Shown in pieces: positions 1 through 6,845 of a stretch of DNA of 41,426 nucleotides. The position numbers and the translations under genes were made by a program. The DNA comes from Nonomuraea turkmeniaca (GTDB lineage: Bacteria > Actinomycetota > Actinomycetes > Streptosporangiales > Streptosporangiaceae), in the NCBI RefSeq assembly GCF_005889735.1, contig NZ_VCKY01000079.1:1-41426 (forward strand). The letters run 5' to 3'. Under the pieces are notes generated by a model. It worked only from the letters and a program-made list of their open reading frames with translations. It had not been told where the DNA came from and ran no database searches. How positions within the stretch are numbered: position 1 is the first letter of the stretch; every line of letters starts with the position of its first letter.

Positions 1-98
1 GGGCCGGCCAGTTGCATGGCGCCGTAGCCGAACCGGGTGACGGTCAGGTCACCCAGAGTCCAGATGCCGCCGGGAAGAGAGAGGGAGGGTGTGCTCAT
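1..98 (-). CDS. Aldo/keto reductase, N-terminal end (partial at window edge)
   Basis: Read on the minus strand from an ATG at 96-98, the first 32 codons give a peptide starting MSTPSLSLPGG and continuing WTLGDLTVTRFGYGAMQL. This is the usual opening of actinobacterial aldo/keto reductases, NAD(P)H-dependent TIM-barrel enzymes that reduce aldehydes and ketones; GYGAMQL is the first core strand. The rest lies beyond the window, so catalytic residues cannot be checked. It points the same way as the NmrA and MDR genes, which lie upstream of it on the same strand, and is separated from the NmrA stop by about 160 bases, so it may be the last gene of that group. The 99-261 stretch holds nothing recognisable. 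Confidence 0.7.
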   Translation of the reverse strand, partial: MSTPSLSLPGGIWTLGDLTVTRFGYGAMQLAG

Positions 99-261
99 CC
101 TGTTGCCTTTCGTCGTGCACTTGGGGGGTGGCGCCTGCTGCCTCCCTGCATCAGCATTGGAGAGGAGGCGCCCGCCTGCGCATAGTTGGCGGTTCTGGGC
201 GGCTGAACGGAGTGAGGTCGGTGCTGGTCATCGGGGCTCCTCCGAGTCGCCAGGAAGTCGG

Positions 262-1203
262 TCAGGCCGCGAGTTCGGCACGATGCGCGGCCAGGAAGTC
301 GGTCAGGGTGAGCGGATCGGGGTCGAACGCGCGTGCGATGTCGAGGTCGCGGCGGCCGAGATAGGACCCCGGAAACTCGGTGTAGTACTGGAACATGTTC
401 CCCAGCTCGTCCGCGCCGGGGAAGCCGACGCTGCGGAACTGGTCGTGGGTGGGTGGGCGGTAGGCCACCGGCTCACCGAGGACCGTGCTGAGCGCCGCCG
501 CCATCTGCTCGCCGGTCAGGTACTCGCCGACCACGGGAACCGTGGCGCCGATCGTCTGCGACGGCTGGCGCAGCACGCGCAACGCCAGCCGGCCGATGTC
601 GTCGGAGGCGACGCCCGCGATGGCCGTGTCGCCGAGCGGGAGATGGAAGGCCAGCGTCCCGTCCGGGTCGCGTTGTGGCTTGGCCAGGCCGAGCAGGTTG
701 TCCCAGTAGAAGGACATCAGCATGTACGTCGTGGGCAGGCCGGACTTGGCGAACAGGGCGTCGGCGGCCCCTCCCTTCAAGTCGAAGTGCGGCACCCGGT
801 AGCCGTCGCCGATGAACGGCATCCGGGTGTCGTCGGCCGCGATCGCCTCGCGGGTGTCCTCGAGCGTCGACCACACGACGTGCCGCAGGGCGGCGGCCTG
901 GGCCGCGCTGATGAGGTTCTCCACCTCGGCCAGTTCCCGGGTGGGGGAACGGTGCTCCCAGTACGGCGTAACCAGGAACGCGCCGTATGCCCCGTCGAAT
1001 GCCCGGCGAAGGCTGCCCTTGTCGGTGAGGGTCGCCTCCACCACGTGGGCGCCGAGCCCGGCCAGAGTCTGCGCCTTGGGCGACGCGGCGTTGCGCGTCA
1101 CCGCCCGTACGGTGAATTCGCCGTCGGTCAGCAGCGCCCGCGCGACCGCGCCGCCTTGCGTGCCGGTCGCGCCGAGCACCGTGATCACATTGTCGTGAGA
1201 CAT
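262..1203 (-). CDS. NmrA-family NAD(P)-binding protein
   Basis: 313 aa. The N-terminus carries the Rossmann dinucleotide motif G11-x-x-G14-x-x-G17 (VLGATGTQGG), followed by the atypical extended-SDR fold of the NmrA/HSCARG family (NAD(P) sensors or quinone/isoflavone-type reductases). The open frame extends upstream, but the start at 1203 is chosen because AGGAGA sits 7-8 bases before this ATG and the upstream residues are Arg/Pro-rich noise. It lies 62 bases downstream of the MDR oxidoreductase on the same strand, so the two are probably one transcript driven by the operator-bearing promoter at 2241-2290. Substrate unknown; regulatory redox sensing is the alternative to catalysis. Confidence 0.9.
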   Translation of the reverse strand: MSHDNVITVLGATGTQGGAVARALLTDGEFTVRAVTRNAASPKAQTLAGLGAHVVEATLTDKGSLRRAFDGAYGAFLVTPYWEHRSPTRELAEVENLISAAQAAALRHVVWSTLEDTREAIAADDTRMPFIGDGYRVPHFDLKGGAADALFAKSGLPTTYMLMSFYWDNLLGLAKPQRDPDGTLAFHLPLGDTAIAGVASDDIGRLALRVLRQPSQTIGATVPVVGEYLTGEQMAAALSTVLGEPVAYRPPTHDQFRSVGFPGADELGNMFQYYTEFPGSYLGRRDLDIARAFDPDPLTLTDFLAAHRAELAA

Positions 1204-1265
1204 CGAGGTTTCTCCTGTCATGGGTTGTGCTTCGAAGGTGGCCGGGTCGGCCTTATTGGGCGGCG

Positions 1266-2210
1266 TCAGGCGGTGGGGGCGACGATGACGGTCTTGCCGG
1301 GCAGCGCACCCGCGGCGGCCTGGGCGTGCACGGCCGGCAGCTCCGGGAGGGGGACCTGCTGGGCGACGTCGACGTGCAGCTCGCCGGAGTCGATTAGCGC
1401 GACCAGGTGGGACAGCTGGGTGGCGTCGCTGCGGACGAACAGGTCGATGCCGCGTACGCCGCGCTGCTCGTCGCTGGGGGCGGGCATCCACACCGTGGTG
1501 TTCACCAGCACTCCGCCGGGACGGATCAGGGTGAGCAGTGCGGCCAACTGCTCCGGGCTGATCGGGGCGAGGTTGAGCACGACGTCGACCGGATCGCTCA
1601 CCGCCGCGGCCACCTCGGTGGTGGTGTGGTCGATGACCTCATCGGCACCCGTGGCCTTGACCTGCTCGATGCTGCGGGGGCTGGCCGTGGCGATCACGTA
1701 CGCGCCGGCGTTCTTGGCCAGCTGAACGGCGTGGCCCCCGACGGCGCCGCCCGCGCCGTTGATCAGCACGCGCTGGCCGGCCGCCAGCTTCGCGTGGTCG
1801 AACAGCGCCTGCCACGCGGTGAGACCCACGATGGGTAGCGCGGCGGCGTCGGCCAAGGAGATGCTGGTCGGCGCCGGAGCGAGAATCTCGGCCGGAGCGA
1901 CGACGTACTCCGCGGCCGCGCCATCGGCCCCCATCGGCAGGAACCCTATGACCTGGTCACCGAACTGGATGCCGGTCACGCCCTCGCCCAGCGCCGCGAT
2001 CGTGCCGGACACGTCGATGCCCGGCGTGTGCGGCAGCGTCACCGGGATCGGACCCTGCATGAAACCGGCGCGGATGTTGCCGTCGACCCCATTGAACGAC
2101 GTCGCGGCGACCCGGATCAACACCTGCCCGGCGCCGGGGACGGGCTGCTCGACGTCCTCGTAACGCAGGACGCTCGGGTCGCCGTACTCGTGGAAACGTA
2201 CTGCCTTCAT
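1266..2210 (-). CDS. Zinc-independent MDR oxidoreductase (quinone reductase-like)
   Basis: 314 aa, typical length for the quinone oxidoreductase branch of the medium-chain dehydrogenase/reductase family. The N-terminal GroES-like domain (MKAVRFHEYGDPSVL) is followed by the NADPH-binding motif GAGGAVG at residues 152-158. No structural or catalytic zinc cysteines are visible, which fits NADPH:quinone or enone reductases. The ATG at 2208-2210 follows a GAGGG ribosome site; the 16 upstream in-frame residues are basic noise. It is the first gene of a probable two-gene operon with the NmrA protein, and its promoter region holds two palindromes matching the one in front of the marR gene at 3718-4224, so MarR control is likely (inference). 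Confidence 0.92.
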   Translation of the reverse strand: MKAVRFHEYGDPSVLRYEDVEQPVPGAGQVLIRVAATSFNGVDGNIRAGFMQGPIPVTLPHTPGIDVSGTIAALGEGVTGIQFGDQVIGFLPMGADGAAAEYVVAPAEILAPAPTSISLADAAALPIVGLTAWQALFDHAKLAAGQRVLINGAGGAVGGHAVQLAKNAGAYVIATASPRSIEQVKATGADEVIDHTTTEVAAAVSDPVDVVLNLAPISPEQLAALLTLIRPGGVLVNTTVWMPAPSDEQRGVRGIDLFVRSDATQLSHLVALIDSGELHVDVAQQVPLPELPAVHAQAAAGALPGKTVIVAPTA

Positions 2211-2240
2211 CACAAGCCCTCGTCTCTTCCATCGTGAGGT

Positions 2241-2290
2241 GCTTCGTTTTCGAAGCACTTCGTGACCATAGCACGCTTTGAATTCGAAGC
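2241..2290. promoter_or_regulatory. Two probable MarR operators in front of the MDR-NmrA operon
   Basis: Upstream of the MDR start lie two 16-base palindromes: GCTTCG-TTTT-CGAAGC at 2241-2256 and GCTTTGAATTCGAAGC at 2275-2290. The 15 bases GCTTTGAATTCGAAG recur exactly at 4240-4254 in front of the marR gene. Dyads of this size in divergent or auto-regulated positions are the usual binding sites of MarR dimers. Direct observation: the repeats. Inference: that the nearby MarR protein binds them. Confidence 0.65.
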
Positions 2291-2330
2291 AACTTTTGTA
2301 CGGTGTGAGCCGGCCGACAGTCGCCGGGGC

Positions 2331-2807
2331 CTAGTCGCCCGCGACTGTCAGGCGGCGGAGCTTCTCGTCGCTTGGAGAGCCCGGGACGGCCATGAAGACC
2401 AGCAGCATCTGGTGCTCCACGGGATCCACCAGAAGCTGTCGGCATAGCTCCAGCTCTCCCAGGTCGGCATGCCGGTAGCGTCGGAGGTGCCAGTGACCGG
2501 TGACGCCCACCTCGACGAGGTAGCGCTCGCGCGCCGCCGGGTCGGCGAACCAGCGGTCGACCAAATAGCGCGACGTTCCGCCGAACCGGGTGTAATCGCC
2601 GAACAGAACAATCGCCGGACGAGTCTGCAACAGCACCTCGCCGCACCGGGAGAACACCATCGCGGGATAGTCCGACAGACGCTCGACGATGCGCGTCATG
2701 ACCGGGCCGGCATGATCACCCCCAACCTCATCGTGGCGCGCCCGGAGAAAGTGCTCCAGAAGCTCCCGGTCCACGTTGCTCACCACCTTCCCGGTCCGAC
2801 CGATCAA
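2331..2807 (-). pseudogene. Truncated duplicate of the XRE/MmyB regulator
   Basis: 158-codon frame homologous along its length to the next gene upstream (2883-3704), but with two internal deletions. The first residues (VDRELLEHFLRAR) match the paralogue's start, then the whole helix-turn-helix is missing and the frame resumes at TRIVERLSDYPAMVFSR. A second gap of about 45-50 residues removes the middle of the MmyB-like ligand domain, and the C-terminus (PGSPSDEKLRRL) is again alike. Without a DNA-binding domain it cannot be a normal repressor. The GTG at 2772-2774 corresponds to the paralogue's start; the frame could begin at 2807. Both deletions keep frame, so a short protein might still be made. 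Confidence 0.7.
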
Positions 2808-2842
2808 GCATGGCGCGAACCGGAAGCCGGGTGAATGTCACC

Positions 2843-2873
2843 GTTATCCACGGACAAACAGTCCGTGGATAAC
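2843..2873. terminator. Hairpin between the two XRE/MmyB paralogues
   Basis: Perfect 13-base stem (GTTATCCACGGAC / GTCCGTGGATAAC) with a 5-base loop AAACA, just after the stop of the intact XRE gene (minus strand). No T-run follows, so it is a probable transcription-end hairpin of the actinobacterial U-less type, or a protein site. Confidence 0.55.
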
Positions 2874-2882
2874 GAGGCGGGC

Positions 2883-3704
2883 TCAGCTCATCGTGATCAG
2901 GCGCTGGAGCTTCTCGTCGCTCGGTGAGCCGGGCTGCGCCAGGAAGACCAGCAACTCCTGGCCCTCGTCGGGATCCACCAGCCGCTGGCCGTAGAGCTCC
3001 AGCTCGCCCAGTTCCGGATGCCGGTAGCGCTTCAGATCGTGGTGGTGGGTGACATCCACCTCGTGCCGCCGCCAGACCTCGGCGAACTCGGGGCTGACCG
3101 CCAGCAGCGCGTCGACGATCTCGCCGGCTGTGCCCGCAGGGTCGGCCGTGTACGCCGCCCGGATCTCCGCGGTGAAGACCCGGCCGCGGAGGGCATGGTC
3201 CTCGGGGGGATAGAGGGCGCGCTGCGCCGGGTCGGTGAACCAGCGGTAGACCAGGTAGCGGGACATGCCGTTGAACCGGGTGTAGTCGCCGAGCAGGGCA
3301 ACCGCCGACTGGTTCTGCAACAACGTCTCACCGAACCGGGACAACACGATCGCGGGCGTGTCTGAGAGACGCTCGACGATGCGCCTCATGGCCGGACTGA
3401 CCTGCTCGTCGCGCAAGGAGCGCCGCGGAGCCGAGTGCCCGCCGAGGGCGAACAAGTGCTCCCGCTCACTCGGGCTGAGGTTCAGCGCCCGCGCCAGGGC
3501 GGCGAGCATCTGCTCGGACGGCATCGGACCGCGCTGCTGCTCGAGCCGGCTGTAGTAATCGGCCGACATGCCGGCCAGCACCGCGATCTCCTCGCGCCGC
3601 AGTCCGCCCGTACGACGCCGTGAGCCACGGGGAAGCCCGACGTCCTCCGGCTGCAGCCTCTCCCGCCGTGCCCGGAGAAAGTCCGCCAGCAGTGCTCGGT
3701 CCAT
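2883..3704 (-). CDS. XRE-family regulator with MmyB-like ligand-binding domain
   Basis: 273 aa. Residues about 5-75 form a Cro/C1 helix-turn-helix (LRREEIAVLAGMSADYYSRLEQ), followed by a PAS-like MmyB domain (VERLSDTPAIVLSRFGETLLQ ... HHDLKRYRHPELGELELYGQRL). This architecture is very common in actinomycetes, where it usually controls a neighbouring dehydrogenase or reductase; ligands are mostly unknown. The start is the ATG at 3702-3704, after GGAGAGGG; the 29 in-frame residues before it overlap the end of marR and are not homologous. Only 13 bases separate it from the marR stop, so the two regulators are very likely co-transcribed. Confidence 0.92.
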   Translation of the reverse strand: MDRALLADFLRARRERLQPEDVGLPRGSRRRTGGLRREEIAVLAGMSADYYSRLEQQRGPMPSEQMLAALARALNLSPSEREHLFALGGHSAPRRSLRDEQVSPAMRRIVERLSDTPAIVLSRFGETLLQNQSAVALLGDYTRFNGMSRYLVYRWFTDPAQRALYPPEDHALRGRVFTAEIRAAYTADPAGTAGEIVDALLAVSPEFAEVWRRHEVDVTHHHDLKRYRHPELGELELYGQRLVDPDEGQELLVFLAQPGSPSDEKLQRLITMS

Positions 3705-3717
3705 CCCTCTCCGCCCT

Positions 3718-4224
3718 TCAGTCGGTTCGGTTGCGTCCGGCGCGGGGTTTGGCGGACCGTGGCGGGGTGGCGCGCATGTGGTCGCGGACACGACCGAGAA
3801 CGGTGCTGAGGGCGGTGAGGTCCTTGCCGGTCATCGGTTCGAACAGCAACTGCCGGACGCGGTCGACATGCCCGGGAAGCACGTGGGCGATCAGGTCCCG
3901 GCCGGCGTCGGTGACAGTCACCATGACACTGCGCTCGTCGTCCGGCGACGGTGAGCGGGTGATCAGGCCGCGTTTGTCCAGCAATCCCGCCTGGTAGGTG
4001 AGCCCGCTACGGCTGTACACGACACCGTCGGCCAGATCCGTCATCCGCAGCCTGCCCTCGGGAGCGTCCACCAGCCGCGCCAGGATCTGGAACTGCACGT
4101 AACTGAGGTCACCGTCGGCGCGCAGGTGCTCGTCCACCGCGTACTGAAGAAGGCTGCTGACCTCCATCAGAGCGAAGTACGCACCGAGTTGCTCCGAATT
4201 CAGGCCAGGTGCCGGGTCACTCAC
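3718..4224 (-). CDS. MarR-family transcriptional regulator
   Basis: 168 aa with the winged helix of the MarR family: LSYVQFQILARLVDAPEGRLRM, then the recognition helix region YSRSGLTYQAGLLDKRGLI and the wing SPSPDDERSVMVTVT. Such proteins are dimeric repressors released by phenolics, quinones or oxidants. The GTG at 4222-4224 is the only good start. TAGGAT at 4231-4236 (minus strand) would place the transcript start at or next to this GTG, so the mRNA may be leaderless. The palindrome at 4240-4254 lies in the -10/-35 spacer, ideal for autorepression, and recurs at the MDR promoter. Confidence 0.9.
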   Translation of the reverse strand: MSDPAPGLNSEQLGAYFALMEVSSLLQYAVDEHLRADGDLSYVQFQILARLVDAPEGRLRMTDLADGVVYSRSGLTYQAGLLDKRGLITRSPSPDDERSVMVTVTDAGRDLIAHVLPGHVDRVRQLLFEPMTGKDLTALSTVLGRVRDHMRATPPRSAKPRAGRNRTD

Positions 4225-4239
4225 CCCATGATCCTACTT

Positions 4240-4254
4240 GCTTTGAATTCGAAG
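4240..4254. promoter_or_regulatory. marR operator (GCTTTGAATTCGAAG)
   Basis: Exact 15-base copy of the sequence at 2275-2289, placed 16 bases upstream of the marR GTG and directly behind a TAGGAT -10-like hexamer. Position suggests steric block of RNA polymerase. Confidence 0.65.
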
Positions 4255-4900
4255 TGCATCTCGGGTCTGCCGCCCACGCCTGACGGCTCGATGCAATCGT
4301 GATCGTCACTGCGGCGTGTAGTCGCCATGACGACCACCACGGCGAACGCCGTCAAGGTCAGGCTTGCGCGCGGCGGTAGTCCTGCCAGAGCCAGACGGCA
4401 CGGCACTGAGCGAGGTGGCCGCCTGCCGATGGCTTCCGAACGGATCGCTGATCCCAGCACGGCAGGCGGACACGAAGAACCACCTCAGCGGCGCTCTGCC
4501 AACTGGATCACAACCTGTAACTCGATCCTGAATGTCGCCTCGGACGGTTCGGTACGCGCCCCATTTCAGTTCTCAAACGAACGACCCTGACCACACCATG
4601 CTCGGGCGAGCAGATCGAATCGGTCGACTCGTTCGCATACGGAGATGGGTGTAGCTCTTCCGCAGGGACCCTGCTGAGCTGGGCCCGTCCTAACAGGGCC
4701 TAACAGAATGATTTCTGTTGTGCTTTGATCTCTCGCTGTAACAGTGGAGAGAGGAGCGGATCCGCGGGCCTGGCACCAGTCGCGCACGGCGTGGATGTCG
4801 ATCAGGTCGCGGCATAGCCGGAACAGTTCCGAGACCGTCAGCCCGCTACCGCCACTGACCGATTGGTTGCTGCTCAGGGGCCGGCTACCGGCCGAGAAGC
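4255..4900. other. Intergenic stretch without a supported gene
   Basis: About 650 bases between marR and the DUF1801 gene. No open frame here shows family features. Visible structure: the direct repeat CCTAACAG at 4689 and 4699, overlapping a perfect inverted repeat AACAGAA-TGAT-TTCTGTT at 4702-4719. The minus strand around 4760-4850 reads LFRLCRDLIDIHAVRDWCQ, which could be a decayed coding fragment, but I cannot name a family. Confidence 0.4.
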
Positions 4901-5369
4901 TTACGAGACGGCCTTCCTGACCAGCTCCCTCAGCGTCGCCTCACCGGCTTCGCTCAGTTCGGTCAGTGCGTAGGCCGTGGGCCAGATGCCGTCGTCGGCG
5001 TCGAGGTTGGCCTCCACGGTGAACCCCAGCGAGGAGTAGCGCTCCTTGTCCACCTGCCCGCTGCGGAAGAAGCACATGACCTTCCCGTCCCTGGCGTAGG
5101 CGGGCTGGCCGTACCACAGCTTCGGCGCCAGCTCCGGAGCGGTGGTCGTGATGACGGCATGGACCCGTTCGGCCAGCGCGCGGTCGGGCTCCGCCATCTC
5201 GGAGATCTTCGCGAGCACGTCCCGCTCGTCGGCCGCCGCCTTGGCGGAGCTCCGGCCGCGGCGGGCGTCGGTCTTCAGCTCGGACGCGCGCTCCTTGATG
5301 GCGGCGCGCTCCAGCTCGGAGAAGCCCTCCCCGGAGGGGCGTGCTCTTGTCTTTCGATGCGGCGCTCAT
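4901..5369 (-). pseudogene. DUF1801 (YdhG-like) protein with a one-base frameshift
   Basis: The C-terminal 105 residues (KLWYGQPAYARDGKVMCFF ... WPTAYALTELSEAGEATL) are a clear DUF1801/YdhG domain. The ATG at 5367-5369 opens another frame reading MSAASKDKSTP. Around 5331-5340 the two frames would join smoothly as STPSGEGFSELERAAIKERA if one C of the CCCC run (minus strand) were absent. The intact product would be about 155 aa. The gene starts 38 bases after the VOC gene on the same strand and is probably its operon partner. Either a recent frameshift or a sequencing error in the C-run; a shortened protein from the GTG at 5216-5218 is also possible. Confidence 0.75.
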
Positions 5370-5407
5370 TGATCTGCCTTTCCTTCGGTCGCGGGCGACG
5401 GCCGGGC

Positions 5408-6202
5408 TCAGTGCGTCACTTTCCACGAGAACCCGTCGGGGTCGGTGAAGTGGCCGCCATAGCCGCCCTCGGGTGTCCCGGCGGCAGCGGCGGTGATCCG
5501 GCCCCCGGCGGCGGTCGCGGCTGCGAGCAGGGCGTCGACCTCGTCACGGGACTGGGCCGCGCAGTTGAGGACGATCGCTGGGAAGCCGTCGCCGTCCTTG
5601 GCGGCGCCGGCGTCCCTCGCCAGGACCCCGCGTTCCATCAGGCAGAGTCTGATCGCCGCCTTGGCGGGGTGGAAGTCGACGTACTTGCTGCCGTAGTCCC
5701 GGTCGACCGTCATGCCCACGGCTTCGTAGAACGTCTTGGACGCCTTCGGGGCGGTGACGCCGAGGATGAGCGTGGTCTCGGTCGGCAGCGGGACGGCCGC
5801 GGCCGGGCCGGTGTCCTTGCCGGTGGCCGCGGCCACTTTCCAGATAGCGCCGTCCGGTGCTTGGAACGCTCCGGAGAACGACCCGAAAAGGGCCTTCTTC
5901 GCGGGCTTGAGCACCTCCGCGCCACCGCGTGCGGCGACCTCCATCACGGACTTGACCTCCGTGGGCTGGTTGACGGTGTAGGTCAGTACGTATCCGCGGA
6001 ATCCAGACGTGGCCGGCGTGGTGCCCGCGGCCGTGGCGAGACACTCGGTCACGGACAGCGCGACCTGTCCCGTGCCGTGCAGGTCGAGGGCCGCCGAATC
6101 GCCGTCGTCGGTGACAGCGGGTGAGAAAGCGGTGGTGTAGAACCGGCGCGCGATGTCTACCTCGGGCGCCCCGAGAGCGACGACGTCGAGCTGCAGGGGC
6201 AT
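5408..6202 (-). CDS. VOC superfamily protein with two glyoxalase-like domains
   Basis: 264 aa made of two consecutive VOC (glyoxalase/bleomycin-resistance/dioxygenase) modules, about residues 5-130 and 140-262. Each module ends in the usual F-x-A/D-P-D-G-x-x-W-K-V strand (FQAPDGAIWKV and FTDPDGFSWKV). Metal-dependent isomerase, dioxygenase or ligand-binding roles occur in the family and the substrate is not evident. The ATG at 6200-6202 follows GGAGG with 6 bases spacing. It is the first gene of a likely operon with the DUF1801 gene and is divergent from the DoxX-like gene, with a long palindrome between them. Confidence 0.92.
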   Translation of the reverse strand: MPLQLDVVALGAPEVDIARRFYTTAFSPAVTDDGDSAALDLHGTGQVALSVTECLATAAGTTPATSGFRGYVLTYTVNQPTEVKSVMEVAARGGAEVLKPAKKALFGSFSGAFQAPDGAIWKVAAATGKDTGPAAAVPLPTETTLILGVTAPKASKTFYEAVGMTVDRDYGSKYVDFHPAKAAIRLCLMERGVLARDAGAAKDGDGFPAIVLNCAAQSRDEVDALLAAATAAGGRITAAAAGTPEGGYGGHFTDPDGFSWKVTH

Positions 6203-6258
6203 TGCGTGCCTCCTTCACCAGTGAATTGCAACATCACCCTAGGTGTGGCCGCGGGATA

Positions 6259-6308
6259 CGCGCTTCTTCATTCCTGATCGATGTATCGATCAGGAATGAA
6301 GAAGCGCG
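6259..6308. repeat. 50-bp near-perfect palindrome between divergent genes
   Basis: Arms of 24 bases (6259-6282 and 6285-6308) match perfectly around a 2-base centre GT; the core reads CTTCTTCATTCCTGATCGAT and its complement. It lies 56 bases upstream of the VOC start and 30 bases upstream of the DoxX-like start. Candidates are a shared operator, a cruciform-forming site, or the fused ends of a small element. A 2-base centre is too tight for a standard terminator hairpin. Confidence 0.8.
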
Positions 6309-6338
6309 GCCCGGCGGACTGCCTTTAGCGTGCCGGAC

Positions 6339-6764
6339 ATGACGAGAACTCAAAAGATCGTTTACTGGGGATCCACCCTGGTGCTCGCATCGGGCCTGAT
6401 CGGCTCCGGCATCCAGCAATTGCTGAGAATAGAAGGCGAGGGGGCGCTGGCGCCTCCTTATGCTTGGGGCATTGTCCAGCTCGGCTACCCCGTCTACATC
6501 CTCACGCTCCTCGGCATATGGAAACTCCTGGGAGCGGTGGCGATCCTTGTCCCCAAGCGGCCACTGATCAAGGAATGGGCGTACGCGGGCATCGTCTTCC
6601 TGCTGACAGGAGGGATGTTCTCGCATGTCGCCTCCGGCGACGCCTGGTATCAATCGCTCACGGCGCTTTTCCTGCTCGTTCTCACGATCGCGTCATGGTA
6701 TTTCAGGCCGGCCGGCAGAAGGCTGTTGCCCGCAGCCCGGGCGAGGGAGGCTTCTGATGCGTGA
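6339..6764 (+). CDS. DoxX-like small membrane protein
   Basis: 141 aa from the ATG at 6339, with four predicted membrane spans: VYWGSTLVLASGLIGSGI, YPVYILTLLGIWKLLGAVAIL, WAYAGIVFLLTGGMFSHV and SLTALFLLVLTIASWYF. The pattern, with the short loop VPKRPLIKEWAYAG, is typical of the DoxX/DoxD-like family. No ribosome site precedes the ATG; TAGCGT at 6326-6331 ends 7 bases before it, so a leaderless transcript is plausible. A GTG at 6330 is an alternative start. Members often sit near redox or detoxification genes, as here. Confidence 0.85.
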   Translation: MTRTQKIVYWGSTLVLASGLIGSGIQQLLRIEGEGALAPPYAWGIVQLGYPVYILTLLGIWKLLGAVAILVPKRPLIKEWAYAGIVFLLTGGMFSHVASGDAWYQSLTALFLLVLTIASWYFRPAGRRLLPAARAREASDA

Positions 6765-6845
6765 CGTGACCTGTTCGATGGCCGGGGTGACCTGGGGCGC
6801 GTCGTAGGACGCCGGCCAGGCCGGTGTTGCAGGCCGGGCGATCGC

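Noticed and set aside
37..1725. 562-codon open frame on the plus strand
   Set aside because: Antisense to the NmrA and MDR genes; high-GC codon structure opens the reverse frame, and the translation is Arg/Gly/Val-rich without family motifs.
2836..2860. TGTCACCGTTATCC as another candidate tni end
   Set aside because: Only the first six bases agree with the 11500 end, and it is part of the terminator hairpin region.
4780..4805. Possible left end of the tni element (TGTCGATCAGGTCGCGGCA)
   Set aside because: Shares TGTC and GTCGCG with the right end but with wrong spacing and no match between; chance similarity in GC-rich DNA.
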